The notes below the pieces were generated by a model. The model saw only the letters and a program-made list of their open reading frames with translations. It had not been told where the DNA came from and did no database searches. DNA of 64,000 nucleotides, from positions 69,543,381 to 69,607,380 of the forward strand of contig JALJCS010000001.1 in assembly GCA_023055355.1 (NCBI GenBank). Reading direction: 5' to 3'. Positions 12,115 to 23,497 of this stretch are shown in pieces. Each line of letters starts with the position of its first letter. Within the stretch, counting starts at the first letter, position 1. This DNA is from Agelaius tricolor. Its lineage: Eukaryota; Chordata; Aves; Passeriformes; Icteridae. A program made the translations under genes and the position numbers.

Positions 12115-13401
12115 CTACGCTGTCCTCCTCCAAACCACAGTACGGGCAATGTGCATACAGACGCCCGGCGCCCAGCGCGGCTCCCGAGCCGCCCGTGTGC
12201 CGGCAGGTGGCCATCGGCTCCTGCGCTAACAAAGGCGGCGCGGGCACATTCCCGGGCGGCGGGCGGGGAGCGCCGGGAGCCGGTGCCGAGCACGTGCGCC
12301 GGGAGCGGAGCGGGCTCCGGGCCTTCCTTCCCCCGCCGCGGGCGGCGCCGAGCGCGGCGCCAGCGCATTCCCCACATGCCCATTGGGTGACGGGCGCGGC
12401 CCGGCCCTCCGCGGCGCCCCGCTCCCATTGGCCTCGGCTCCTCAATGGGGGAGAGCGACGGCAGCGGCGGCGCGGCCCGGGAGCGCGGCCAGGACACTCA
12501 CGTGTAAATCGCGGCTCCAGCCACACTTCTGCCGGGGGAGGAAGGGGCACTCCTTTCCCGGTGCCTCCCTCGCTCCGGTGCCCACCGCACCGCTGGGAGA
12601 CACGGGAAGGGTCCCCGGGTACCGCCTGCTTCCCTCGGCGAGAGCCGCTCTATGGACCTGTCCGGCTACGCAGTGCCGGAGGTCGCCGCCACACCGGCCA
12701 TGTGAGAGGGAACCATCGACCCTCTCCGCGACAGCCACAGGGAGCTCCCTTTCCAGCTTATATTACCGGGGAGGGAGATTCCTGAGCCCCCGCTGTTCGC
12801 AGTACAGCATAGCCAGGGATTTCCCAAGCCTTCTCATCCCGAAACTGGCCGTAGGAGCGGGACGAGCCGCCGCAGAGCGGTGGGCGCCGCGGCCGTGCCC
12901 CGGCCGCCAGCAGCACTGCGACACCGCGCCCGCTCCCCCCGCGGCATTCCCGGCCGGCGCTCCCGGCACACGCCCGGCCCCGCGCTGCGCTCCGCCGCCA
13001 CCGCCACATGTTGCCAGCGGGAACCGCGCGGGGCTGCACGAGGTGGCGGCGCGGAATGGCTTCCGTCCCCGGCACCGCCACCTCCCGCCCGCCGGGACGA
13101 GGGGAGCCTCCCTGCCCGAGGGTCTCTAGAGGGCGGCGGAAGGTCATCCCCCGCGGGGAGATGCTGGGGCTGTCACCGGGAGAGCGGGAAGGCGGCCGGC
13201 AGCACGGGAGCCCAGCCCCCACCGACGGCCACCCCGGAACCTGCCTTCCCCCGGCGCGGCCGCCATCGCCCCCCCAAAGCGCCGCCACACCCGGGCCATT
13301 CAGGGACCCTCCCGCCCCGCCGGCCGCCCCCCACGGGCAGCGCTGCCGCCTTCGCCGCCTCTCCCCGCTCCGACCCCACCCCGCGCCGGCCGTTCGCGGA
13401 C

Positions 13402-13532
13402 CTGGGTATGGTGCGGAGGTCGCCGGACCCCTTGCTCTGGTGCGGCTCCTGCTGCGCGGGCTGCTGCCGGGCGAACCACACCTCCAACAGCTTCTCGGTC
13501 CCTTCGAAGAAGTGTGCACCGCTCTCCTTCAT
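13402..13532 (-). CDS. AMD1: AMD1 coding exon 1 (residues 1-43 plus two bases)
   Basis: First coding exon. The ATG at 13532-13530 is the first in-frame ATG, with an A at -3 (context CACCATGA). It encodes [20 protein letters not shown] and then a Gln-rich linker before GSGDLRTIP. The block [14 protein letters not shown] is diagnostic for the AMD1 N-terminus. Glu10, Glu13 and Glu17 match human Glu8, Glu11 and Glu15 of the active and putrescine sites. The protein is 7 residues longer than human up to this point: 2 at the N-terminus and 5 in the linker. The exon ends in AG followed by donor GTCCGC, so the next codon is split 2+1. Confidence 0.95.
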
Positions 13533-13944
13533 GGTGAGACAAGTCGGCAACCAACAACCACAGAAATTAAACGACAACCAAACTGCCGCCCCCGGCCGCC
13601 ACCGTTCGCTGCTGCTGCACGGGCCGCGCTGCTGCCGCCGCCGGGTCCCAGTCCGTCCCGGGCGGGTTTCACCTTCGGTGGGATTTGTGTAATGTTAATT
13701 AAAAAAAAAAAAAAAAAGGAATAAGTAGAAGAAGGAAGGATAATTTTTTTTTTTAAACGGGCGAAAACCACCCGGAGTGCGCGGCGGCGGATGCGGCGTG
13801 AGCGTGTGTGAGCGGGTTACAGTCCGAGCGGGGGTGCGGGCGGGCGATGCGGTTCGGTTCCTTGTAGTCCGTGTGTTCCCCAGTTACAGAGAAGAGCGTT
13901 GAGCGAGCGCTAGCTAATGTCGCCGGCCATACTGTGTAAGCGAG
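13533..13944 (-). other. AMD1: AMD1 5' leader (inferred)
   Basis: About 410 nt between the inferred cap site and the main ATG. It contains the hexapeptide uORF near the cap, then a GC-rich stretch, then two long U tracts in the transcript sense (opposite the A/T runs at 13,699-13,715 and 13,744-13,756), then GC-rich sequence up to the start codon. The cap position is set by distance from the TATA box, not by transcript data. No leader intron is evident, but one cannot be ruled out. Confidence 0.7.
13910..13930 (-). CDS. AMD1: Upstream ORF encoding MAGDIS in the AMD1 leader
   Basis: ATG GCC GGC GAC ATT AGC TAG, encoding the hexapeptide MAGDIS. It lies about 14 nt from the inferred cap site and about 400 nt upstream of the main ATG. 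In mammals the same hexapeptide stalls ribosomes at its stop codon when polyamines are high and so represses AMD1 translation. Asp4 and Ile5, the residues known to matter most there, are present. Identity of peptide and position supports the same control here; function in this species is inferred. Confidence 0.92.
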   Translation of the reverse strand: MAGDIS

Positions 13945-14017
13945 GGGCCAGTGCGCACGCAGCCGCCTTTATACCCCCGCAGGTAGCCGCATCACGCCGG
14001 GCCGCGCTGCACATTGG
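13944..14017 (-). promoter_or_regulatory. AMD1: AMD1 core promoter: TATA box and CCAAT box
   Basis: On the minus strand GGGTATAAAGGC puts TATAAA at 13973-13968. Thirty nt downstream is a pyrimidine-rich stretch (CCCCTCGCTT) suited to an initiator near 13,944. An inverted CCAAT box (ATTGG on plus) at 14013-14017 is about 70 nt upstream of that start. Mammalian AMD1 promoters are also TATA-containing despite lying in a CpG island. Confidence 0.82.
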
Positions 14018-17000
14018 GCGGCCGCCGCTCCGGCCCGCCCTCCCCCGCTTCCCATAGGGTGGAGGCGACGCCCGTCAAGCCATATGCCGGTTCCTCCGGC
14101 CCCCCCCACCGCAGCCCTCCCGCCCTCCCGCCGGCCCGCAGGGAGCGGGAGATGGAGCGCGGGCGGCGGCGGGCTGGGGCAGCGCTCGGGCCGCGCTGTG
14201 GCGGCCGCACCGGGATCGGACCGCGCCGCCCCGAACGTGGGTGGGAAGCACGGGCTGTGGTCGGTAGAGAGCCGTGCCAGGGGAAGCAGGGCTGAACACG
14301 GCCTAGAGACGGCGGGGGAGCATCCCCCAAAACCGTTCGGCGCGTAGTGAGGGGCGAGCCCGAGAATTTGGGCTCTTCCGGGGCCGCGGCGGCAGCGCTG
14401 CGCCCGCACCCGGCGCTCTTTCCCTCTGCGTCCGCCGTAAGGCGTTTCCCTCGCTCCTAAGAGGAGCTCAGCCGAGCGTTCAGGCATAGTTCCTGCTCCC
14501 TTCGCTCCTTCCAGGAGCCCAGCGTGTGTGACCGAGAAATGGGGAGTCACTGGTACGTGGGTGTGTGGCACAAGGAGCGAGTGACCGGGCAGGACATGTG
14601 CATCTGTCGGCGCACACTGGAGGGACCGCGGATCTGTGTGCGCGGGTCATTTACCTGACAACCTGCGACTCCTTTTTCTAATATTTAGAAGAAATCATTG
14701 AAAACCACATTGATCTATGGTCGCCTAAAGCATTTTTAGCGGTACTATAACACATTATAAACTCAGTGTTGAAATGCTCCGTAGTCTGAGGAAAGGCTCG
14801 CAACTGACCAAATGAAGAACAGAAAATTCCATCTTCCCCGAAGAGCCTACGGTACTCGCACTACATGGGACAGGCAGCAGCAGATGGCTGGGGACAGATG
14901 AATGAGTCCCTACTAGGAGACAGTGAGACAGTATCGGACGGCATAATAGGCAGTGGGCTCTGTCCACCAGCGGAGGAGTGAGTCACTGAGCCAGTGAGTC
15001 ATTGCCAAGGCAGCTGGACGTGAATCATTCCCTAGGTAGCTGGTTGCCGCTGTACGCTCCCATGGCACAGCCTTAATAGCTGGCAGAGAACCATGTTCTC
15101 CAGTGCTGGGGTTTCACTAGTTTTTATTAACTTAGTGTGAGTTGTGACAACTCTAAATAAAAAGGTTTTCCTTTCTCAGCCGTTTTTCTGTACCTCTATG
15201 CTGTCTCCTTCCTTGTGCAAGTACAAGCACTTGCATGGCTGTGTAGTGGACTGCATCAAGTTTAATGCTGACTACTTAGTTTTAATGATAGTTAATGGGT
15301 TTTAATTGTGATCAGCTTTAATTGGCATCAGTTTCCCAAGGCAGTTCGTGTCCCAGCTACATAGATGCTTGTATTGGCATAAATAAGAAGCTGTGCTTGG
15401 GCATGAGCATGAAATTCTGGATGGGGAGTGCAGGACCACTAGTTTCAGTAGTCACAATGGATTAAATCTGCTTAAAGTGCTAATAGCACTACATCTGAGA
15501 GTTTGTGGACTTAGTCCAGCCATATTCCACATTTACTTTTAATACCAGTCTACCCATCCTTCTTTCTAGATGTGCAGTACTAGTTCCTAATTCTGTCTTC
15601 TGTTGATTTAATGTCCTCTCTAGTTTTCAGTCAGGTGTTTGATCCTACTTGCTGTTTGCAAGAGATCTGTGTGACATTGCTCCAGCCAGATATATCTATT
15701 TCTTGTCATGGATCCTGTCTTGTATGGAGTTTTTGACTTCCTGATCTTGACTATGGTGTGGTCTCAGCGTGTCTTGGACCACATGCTCACAAACTTCATA
15801 ATTTCCTGAAGTCTTGACAGTTCTCTTTTCTGCCCCTTCAATTTGTTCTCTTTCTGACTTTTCCAATTCAGGACTTGGCACTTGCTACCAGACAGACTTC
15901 ACTACAGTCAGAGTGGCCCTAACCCAGTAGCTGTGACTGTTGTCCCTTGGTTTTAAGGCACACCAATTCCCTGTAAGAATACTTCTGAGACATTTAAGAG
16001 GAGTACAAGATAAAAAAAAAATTAAGTACATTCTTTTTTTATCTCTGGGAAGTGTCTCAGTGGGATGGATAACCTATGAAACCACATGAAGTATTTGTTT
16101 GAAATTTTAAAAAGGGACAATGCAGTTCAGTATCACCAGCTGACATAAGGAGGGAAGTGACCTCAACACTGAATAAGATGGAATAGTATTTTTCCTGATG
16201 TGTTAGAAAAGGAGCAGGATGATGTTGTATATTTGAAGCCAGATCACCTAAAAAGAGATTTGTATTAATGCTGAAGGCTGCAGGCCTTCATGGGAGTCTG
16301 GATTGCTGACAGATACACAAAAATACAGGTGGAGGAGGGAAAGGAGGGAAACAGTGAAAGCTCTTTTTTGAACTTGACTGACAACTAGACATGAACAAAG
16401 TATTGTCTGAGAGACAGGCTGAGGTTTCAGGAAGGACAGAAGGAGATTGTTTTGGATTAGGGGGAGGTTCTATGAGTCAGTGTTGGAAAGATGTTTGCTG
16501 AATTCATGTTTACAACTGAGATTACCCAGAGATAAAGAGCAGGACAGGAGCTGAAGGACCAACAGGTTTGAAAATATCCATTCAAAGGGGTTGCACTAAT
16601 TTAACTAGACCAGTTTTGAAATTGTTTTGATAACATTAATCAGGCATTTGAATCTGGAGGAAGAATGGCTTGGGAAGACAGGAAGGCTCAGATATCATCA
16701 TATGATTGTAGACATGGGGCCAAAAATTGTTTATGATCTTGTTCCTTTGTAGTAATCTGCTGGCACAACAGGCTGTAACTGGCCAGGTACATTCCCCTAT
16801 CTGCAGGAGGAAATTCTGTATTACAAAAAACCTGTTGTGACTATTATTGTAACCTCTTTTTTTTTTTTTTTAATGTTAGGTGTGTTACCAAGCCCAACAA
16901 TCAGAGTTCAGAGGTTCTGCATACCAAAACAGAGCTAAACAGAGCTTTGGGGCAGTCAGAAACAGAATGCAAGCCTGTATGATGCTGAAGCTGCTCCCCA

Positions 17001-17285
17001 TTTTCATTGCTATAGCCAGCTGCAGAGCACAGAGCTCACAGAGTTAGTGTGAAGCTAACTTACTCATATTGATCTTATCCATATTCTTGATAGGGAGTAA
17101 GCTTGGTATCAACAAATAACCATGTCCAGAATGAAAAATGAGAAAGTATGATTTTTTTTTTATGGAAAAGACAATGATGAATTCTGTTTTCTTAGCCAGT
17201 CTCTTTACACTTTCCCAGTAGCACAGAGGGACTGTAGACTTGTGGAAATTTCTCCCTAGGGAATACTTCTTGTGTAGAGGTTTCC

Positions 17286-17323
17286 TCACTTTGAACAGCT
17301 ATTTTGATCACTTTGAACAGCTG
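17286..17323. repeat. 22-bp period tandem duplication
   Basis: TCACTTTGAACAGCT occurs twice with a 22-bp period. Intergenic. Confidence 0.8.
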
Positions 17324-20300
17324 GAATGATCCATAGGAGGCTGTGGCAGCAAATTTAGAGCAGCCAACTTACACGAGAGGCATTGCCAAGAAAAATTGAG
17401 ATTTGAGTATGGAATTAAAGCCGCCTTTACCAGCTCTCCACCCACCGGGCAGTAACGGATCATGCTCACTCTTTGTGGAGAGTGAAGGAGAAGGAGAACA
17501 TTCCTTGTTAATATTTATGTAAAAGTTATATTAATGCTAATTCTCTGCATCTCTGCTATGTCACTGTGGAAAGCAAAAACTAGTGTGCTGTGAGGATGAG
17601 CAACGCCTTAGTGTCTTCCCCAATTGTTACAAAAGGAACTGGAAAGCAAGTTGCTGCAGAGCCAGTGTAGGCATAGACAAAGCATGACTTTCAACGCTTT
17701 TTTTCACTTCTTTTAGAAACAAAAGCACTCATCCCTACTATTGCCAACCTGGCCCTGCTCCTCCATTTCCATTTTGATTTACTTGCCCCACTTCTCAGGT
17801 TTCTGCTTACAGAAAGGACAGCAACTGCAGCCAACTTCACAGTTCAGAGAGTGAAAGGTCTCAGAACAGATTTTCTCAGCAAATCTGGCCTGTTCTGCTA
17901 CATGGTAGAAATAGAAACTGTCGTAGCAAAAAGCAGAAATGATCTTCTAGTAATCTGAGCTATTTTTAGCTCAAAATAGTGATTTCAGCACCTAATGCTG
18001 TTATTCTCTACTGAATAAATGGACTTATTACCTAGAACCAGGAAATATCCTTCTAAATTAAATGAGGAAGGTAAATGTGAAGAATTGTCCTGTGAAATAA
18101 TTTTCAGGGTCCCACTATGATTTCCTCTACAGCTAGTTCAGATTTGACTGATAGTTGTAAGTGTAGTGCTGCCATATGATTTATCTCATGATAAATTATA
18201 CTTGCTGACAAAAAAAAAGAAAAAAAAGGAAGTGTTGACAATTAAGTAGCTCTTATAAAATTTTGTATGTATGAAATTGTAAAGCAGAAATAGCATAACT
18301 TTAATACTTGGACAGTGTATGTCTTATTAAAAACATTAAATTACTTAAGCTTCTTAAGGTTTAGTTTGTAGATTCAGTTGCAAATATTTGGCTAATGGAA
18401 TAATCAATAAATTACATTTGGAAAAGATGAATTAAATGAAAAATTTAGTAATTTCAATTTTGTCCCAAGTTATACTTGCTGCTAGCTAATATGTGTTCTA
18501 CAGGCCTGGATATCATGGTGATGGGCCATAAAAACTCCACTGCTGAAACTGACCATCACTTTAATGATGGGTGTGAAAATTGCTCCTCTCCAGCCACCAG
18601 GCAGTAGACCCATGAGCTCACATGTCAGTTCCTTTCAGAAATGGGGTGAAGAAGATGCAGGGTCTTACATTCATTTTCTTGACTTCTGTTCTGTCCTTGT
18701 TCTGAATGCTGCTTTGCCCCACACTCCTGCCATTGTCTAAACTGACTTTGCTCCCATGATCAGTCAATGCACTCATTAAAATCTGAGGCAAAGTATTCAC
18801 TTCAGAGCAGTAGTAAAGTGCAATTTATATTTTGCCAAGATTATCTTCCATTCCTCTGCACTTTTTATTGCATAGCACTACAGTCCTTTATTGTCTTTAA
18901 TTTACGGCAATGAAGAATCTTTTTTGTTGTTTGCTTTTCATATATTTTTGAAAGTCTAATTCAGCCTGACTTTTGGTAATTCTCACTTTGTCCTTCCTTT
19001 TCTTCATCCCTCAGATAACATTTCCTTTGTGCTTAAGCCTCTTTGCCATTTTGCAAATGTTTTGGGATTTGCTTGTGGTTATTTATTCAACTCTCCTCAG
19101 TAAAACTTTTTCTGCTTTCTTGAGACAAAGTCCACATACTTTAATCCTTTTCAATTCAAATAATTGTATTATCCTCAATATTTGAATTCCTCAGTCCCTG
19201 ACTTCACAAATAAGTTCTCTGGTTTCTCAAAGCTTGTCTTTGTGAAACTGAGAATATTGTTTGCTTTTGGATCTTCTGCCAAATCAATTTTTACCTTACC
19301 AAATTGTTGTATATCTGTCAAAGCCCCCTTCTGTCATTGGTCAATGGCAATGCAATTACTATCATGCCTATATAGGTTTTCATATGCATTTGATTAATGA
19401 ATGTAATACACTGAATGCAATTGTGAATTTAATTCACAAATAAATATTTTAATTCACAACATAAATGTTTTATCTTTATCTATGAAGTTTGCTTAGGAAT
19501 ACCTTTAGATCAGTTGTAGCTACATTCAATTTTTATTTGTACCTAATTTACTAAAGATACTACATTATTCAAACAAAATCTAAACCAGTTACAGCTGATC
19601 TTCAAAGTGGGACTGAAGAAAGAGAATTGGGTAATCCTGTTTTTTTCTTATTGGTATTAGTTTTTCAGTGTTCTAAAAACTTGTGTCAGCCCTTACTTTT
19701 AGGCAATTAAAAAGAATATGGAAACTGTTGCTTGAGATGTCTTGTAGTTGTGTTCCTGAAAATGGAAAGGCTCACTTAAACTTCCCTGAGAAGATTGTGT
19801 TACTGAAAAAGAGAATTCACACATATGAGCAAAACTCACACTTTCTCCCCTTCCCCAGTCTCCAAAAGCCCCATGTCATACCAGTCATTTTAGTCCAGTC
19901 TAAAGGAAGTCAGTACACAAACTCAGGCCTTGCTCCTGCAAACATTTACACATTTACCTTTTAAACTAAAGTGGAGGTCAACAAAAGTACACAAATCTAA
20001 GAAGCAATTAATGCACAGAAGTATTAGCAGGCATGACAGAATGAGAGAGCCAGGCTTCTCTTAGCTCCTCTGGAAGGAAGGAATGGTAATTCACAATATT
20101 ATCTACTGTTTTCTGTTACCAGGGTACAGAATAATCAGAACTGACCTTCAGAGAAGGGGTTCCAGGGAGGAAAATGAACTGTGCCCTTTCTCCTCATCTT
20201 TGATCTTGTCAAACCAGATTTTTTTTTTCTGCTTATTTTTGCAATAGGAATTATGCCTGCCATGTGCTTTACCTTCTTCCCTCCATCTGCCCATGGTGAG

Positions 20301-20339
20301 AGACCAGCAGAAACATCACAAAGAATAAGATGTATAAGT

Positions 20340-20420
20340 TTAATTAATTAATTGTGTTGGCACAATTAATACTAATTAATTAATACTAATTAATACTAAT
20401 ACAACCAATACTAATACTGT
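20340..20420. repeat. AT-rich TAATTAATAC-type repeat with hairpin
   Basis: Degenerate repeats of AATTAATACT. The left part holds a perfect 10-bp stem (ATTAATTGTG at 20347-20356 and CACAATTAAT at 20361-20370) around the loop TTGG. No gene is associated with it. Confidence 0.85.
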
Positions 20421-22662
20421 AGTTTAATACTGAATGAACATATAAGAGATCTTTATTAAAAGTTTATGTGTCTCGTTTCCTTGATGTAGATTGTTAACAG
20501 TTCATATCCAAGACCTTTTCATTATCTCCTGATAAGCGGCTCAACTGACAAAGGTGCAGTAGGCAAAGAGAAAACAAATAATCTGTTTAAAAAAACCCCA
20601 ACTCCCAAAAGGTTATTATACTTTAAAGAAGAGATAAAGCTCCAGCCTTTCAAATACCCAACCTCGGCTGTATAGAAAACTTTGTTTGAAGGAACCAATC
20701 TGGGAAGGATGTGATGTAAACCACATGGAGGAGTTTTGCTTACACAGAGCTACAAAGATGCATCTCTTTTTTCATGATCCCATATACAAGGCCTATGGTT
20801 GAAGCTGAAAGAATTCTTCTTGTGGACACAACACTGAAATGCATGTTTCTCCCAAGAGGACCTAGGTGTATCTAAAGTTCAGTTTAAAGTTATGTTCCTT
20901 TTATGTTCCGTTCCTTTTGTTTTCGCTTGTTCTGTCTTTGAGGTAAAGCAAGTTCATTTCTTTTAGATTTGATTGAGGAAAGCCAGGCTGACTCCTCTTT
21001 ATGCTGGTTGCTTCTGCAGAGATTGATTGTGAGTGATTTATAATCAGCCTTCCATAGGGAAAATTTAATATATTTATCAGAAAATTAATGAAAACATATT
21101 TATATAGCTTGTAATTGCTTACATTGTTTCTAATTGCTCATTTATATAAAGAAGGGATTTACATTGGTTTTATTATCATCAATTTTAATAAGCCTAAGCA
21201 TAAAACATCAGCAGTTAGGTCTTAAACTAATGAGATTTATTCAAAAATAATGAGATTTCAGACATTAATAAATTGGGATTTGACCTCTGGGATATTTTTC
21301 AATGTGTACATTGAAAATTTCAAAACTCTAAAAATGAAGTGAAAAGAAAATTTGAGGCTATCACATGACTAGAAATACAAATCTTAAATTGAGACACTGA
21401 GTGATACTGATAGGATAAAAACAAAATGGCTCTTTATATGGCTTTGGGCACACCATTTAATCCAGAGCAAGAAAAAAGCTTTCTTATATAAAAGAGAAGT
21501 AGGTACCAGATTGAATATATAATTAGCTGATTTACAATTGAAATAATTTATTCTCCTCTGTGTGACAGCATCATTTAAGCATCTCTGTAGTAGCATTCTC
21601 TGTAGACAATGCTAGAGCTAAGCTGCTGTCAGCACTTCAAAAATAAAACCTTTAAAACAAAGGTTGTGACTAAGATTTCTCTAAGATAAATTGTTGCAGA
21701 GAGCATTTTACTGGATGATATAAAAGGTGATCTGGCTGTTTTGGAGACTGGCAGGCAAAGCTATTACACAGTGTTGTGCATAACTGGAGCTGATCATAAA
21801 GCTCAACAAGTGCTGTCCAAAAATATCAGTTTTCATAACTGCAGCCTTTTTTTTTCCTTTTTTTTCCCCCTGTGGATCAGTAGTTCCTAATTAAACAGGA
21901 ATCTACTTTGTGTCCTTCCTTTTCATAAATATTTCTTCAGAGTTTAATACTGCCCCTCCCTCTGTGTTTTCAAAATACTAGCTAAGGTCTAACTTGCACA
22001 ACTGCCTTTGATTGTAGCTTTGAATTTGTGCACCAGCTATGCCAACTGTGGTGGAAGACATACACTGAACTTTTATACTTACTGCTAACTGCAGGTGCAG
22101 GAGCCTTTTTGTCATTTGGTCAACAGGTTATCTCTCACCAGTGATTTCAGTCTCTGTGTGCAATTATATTATGGCATTTATGCTGCCTGGTTATGAAAAG
22201 ACATACCTTTAGCAATACCATCAGTTTAATTATAAGAATTTGATTTTTTTTTAACTTAGCATTTGGAGCTTATAACACAGAATCATAGAATCATAGCATA
22301 GTTTGGGTTGGAAGGGATCTTAAAGATGATCTAGTTCCAATGCCCTGTCAGTGGCAGGGACACTTTCCACTAGAGCTGGTTACTCAAAGCCCCATCCACC
22401 CTTTGTTGCATGAGGCATCCACAACTTCTCTGGACAACCTGTTCCAGTGCCTAACCACTCTCACAATAAAGAATTTCTTCCTAATAACTAATCTAAACCC
22501 ACCCTCTTTCAGTTTGAAGCCATTCCCCCTTGTCCTGTCACTACAGGCCCTTGTAAAAAGTGCCTCTCCAGCTCTCTTGCAGACTCCTTTAGGTACTGGA
22601 AGGTGCTGTGTCCTTGGAAACTTCTCTTTTCCAGGCTGAACAACCCCAAATCTCCCAGCCTT

Positions 22663-22779
<117 letters not shown>

Positions 22780-23064
22780 TCATCTCCTTCTCTTCTTCAT
22801 TTTCTTCTCCTCCTCCTTGTGGCCTCCTCTGGACTCCTGAAGGTGCACATCCCTCTCATATTGGGGGCCCCAGAAGTGGATGCAGTGTTCAAGGTGGGTC
22901 TTTGGAGAGCAGAGCAGAAGGACAGAATGACCTCTCTTTACTGGCCACACTGCTTTGGATGAGCCCAGGACAGAGCTGGCTCTCTGGGCTCTGAGCACAC
23001 ATTGCTGGGTCACGCTGAGCTTCTCATCCACCAACACCCCAAGTCCTTCTCCTCAGGGCTGCTC

Positions 23065-23497
23065 TCACCATTCTCCACCCAGCCTGTATTTGTTTTTGGG
23101 ATCACCCCAATCCAGGTGCAGGACCTTGCACTTGGTCTTGTTAAATTTAATGAGGTTTGCACAGTCCCACCTCTCGAGCCTGCCAAGGTCCCTCTGGATG
23201 ACATCCCTTCCCTCCAGTGTGTCCACTGCACCACACAGCCTGGTGTCATTGGCAAACTGCTGAGGGTGCCCTTGATCCCAATGTCTGTCACTGACAAGGA
23301 CGTTGAACAAAGCGCTGCCCAATACTGAGCCCTGAGGACACCACTGTCACTGGTCTCCCCTTGGACATGGAGCCATCGACTGCAGCTCTGAGTGTGGCCA
23401 TCCAGCCAATTCCTTATCCACCCAGTGGTCTGTCTGTCAAATCCATGTCTCTCCAGTTCAGAGACAAGGATATCATGTGGGACAGTGTCAAAACATA
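23065..23497 (-). pseudogene. CR1 reverse transcriptase remnant
   Basis: Two frames on the minus strand carry adjoining pieces of the CR1 ORF2 reverse transcriptase. The first has DTVPHDILVSELERHGFD and WIRNWLDGHTQ. After a frameshift near 23,330 the second has SALFNVLVSD, FANDTRLCGAVDTLEG and CKVLHLDWGDPKNKY. The catalytic box, normally FADD in CR1, reads FAND, so even without the frameshift it would be catalytically dead. It is a decayed part of the surrounding LINE. Confidence 0.88.

Larger units (their letters stand above)
3492..13401 (-). other. AMD1: AMD1 intron 1
   Basis: About 9.9 kb from donor GTCCGC to acceptor TTCACAG. Apart from the CpG island end at 12.1-13.4 kb it is AT-rich. 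It holds a short CR1 piece (12,052-12,114), a long A tract (7,143-7,184), a 19-bp tandem duplication near 4,908 and a GC-richer patch at 9,290-9,660 with open frames on both strands. I see no coding gene in it. Confidence 0.85.
1..13944 (-). other. AMD1: AMD1 gene span (5' part; 3' end outside the window)
   Basis: Gene-level entry for S-adenosylmethionine decarboxylase proenzyme. Six coding exons read in order on the minus strand (402-532 region of the 13 kb exon, then exons near 3.4, 2.1, 1.5, 0.6 and 0.4 kb), all with GT donors, AG acceptors and phases that join without a break. Together they encode 212 residues that align along the vertebrate AMD1 protein. The exons for roughly the last 130 residues lie left of base 1. 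The inferred start of transcription is near 13,944, 30 nt below a TATA box. The enzyme decarboxylates S-adenosylmethionine to supply aminopropyl groups for spermidine and spermine synthesis in the cytosol. Confidence 0.95.
12110..14660. promoter_or_regulatory. CpG island over the AMD1 promoter, exon 1 and start of intron 1
   Basis: Very dense CpG and GC for about 2.5 kb, ending sharply in AT-rich DNA on both sides. It covers the promoter, leader and first coding exon, plus about 1.3 kb of intron 1. Many long open frames on both strands here are by-products of high GC. Within the intronic part, two inverted CCAAT boxes (ATTGG near 12,382 and 12,427) and GC boxes suggest further promoter-type sequence. 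Confidence 0.9.
14661..22278. other. Intergenic, no gene seen
   Basis: AT-rich sequence upstream of AMD1. Open frames are short, lack family resemblance and have no flanking splice or promoter logic. Apart from the small repeats listed, I see nothing I can name. Confidence 0.7.

Noticed and set aside
13533..13577. In-frame extension of AMD1 upstream of the ATG
   Set aside because: The extended frame has no ATG (it opens at a TTG), and the ATG at 13532 has good context and matches the family start.
12089..13724. Many 80-270 codon open frames on both strands of the AMD1 CpG island
   Set aside because: They are Arg/Pro/Ala/Gly-rich frames expected by chance in very GC-rich DNA, overlap one another on both strands, and only the short AMD1 exon 1 segment shows family similarity.
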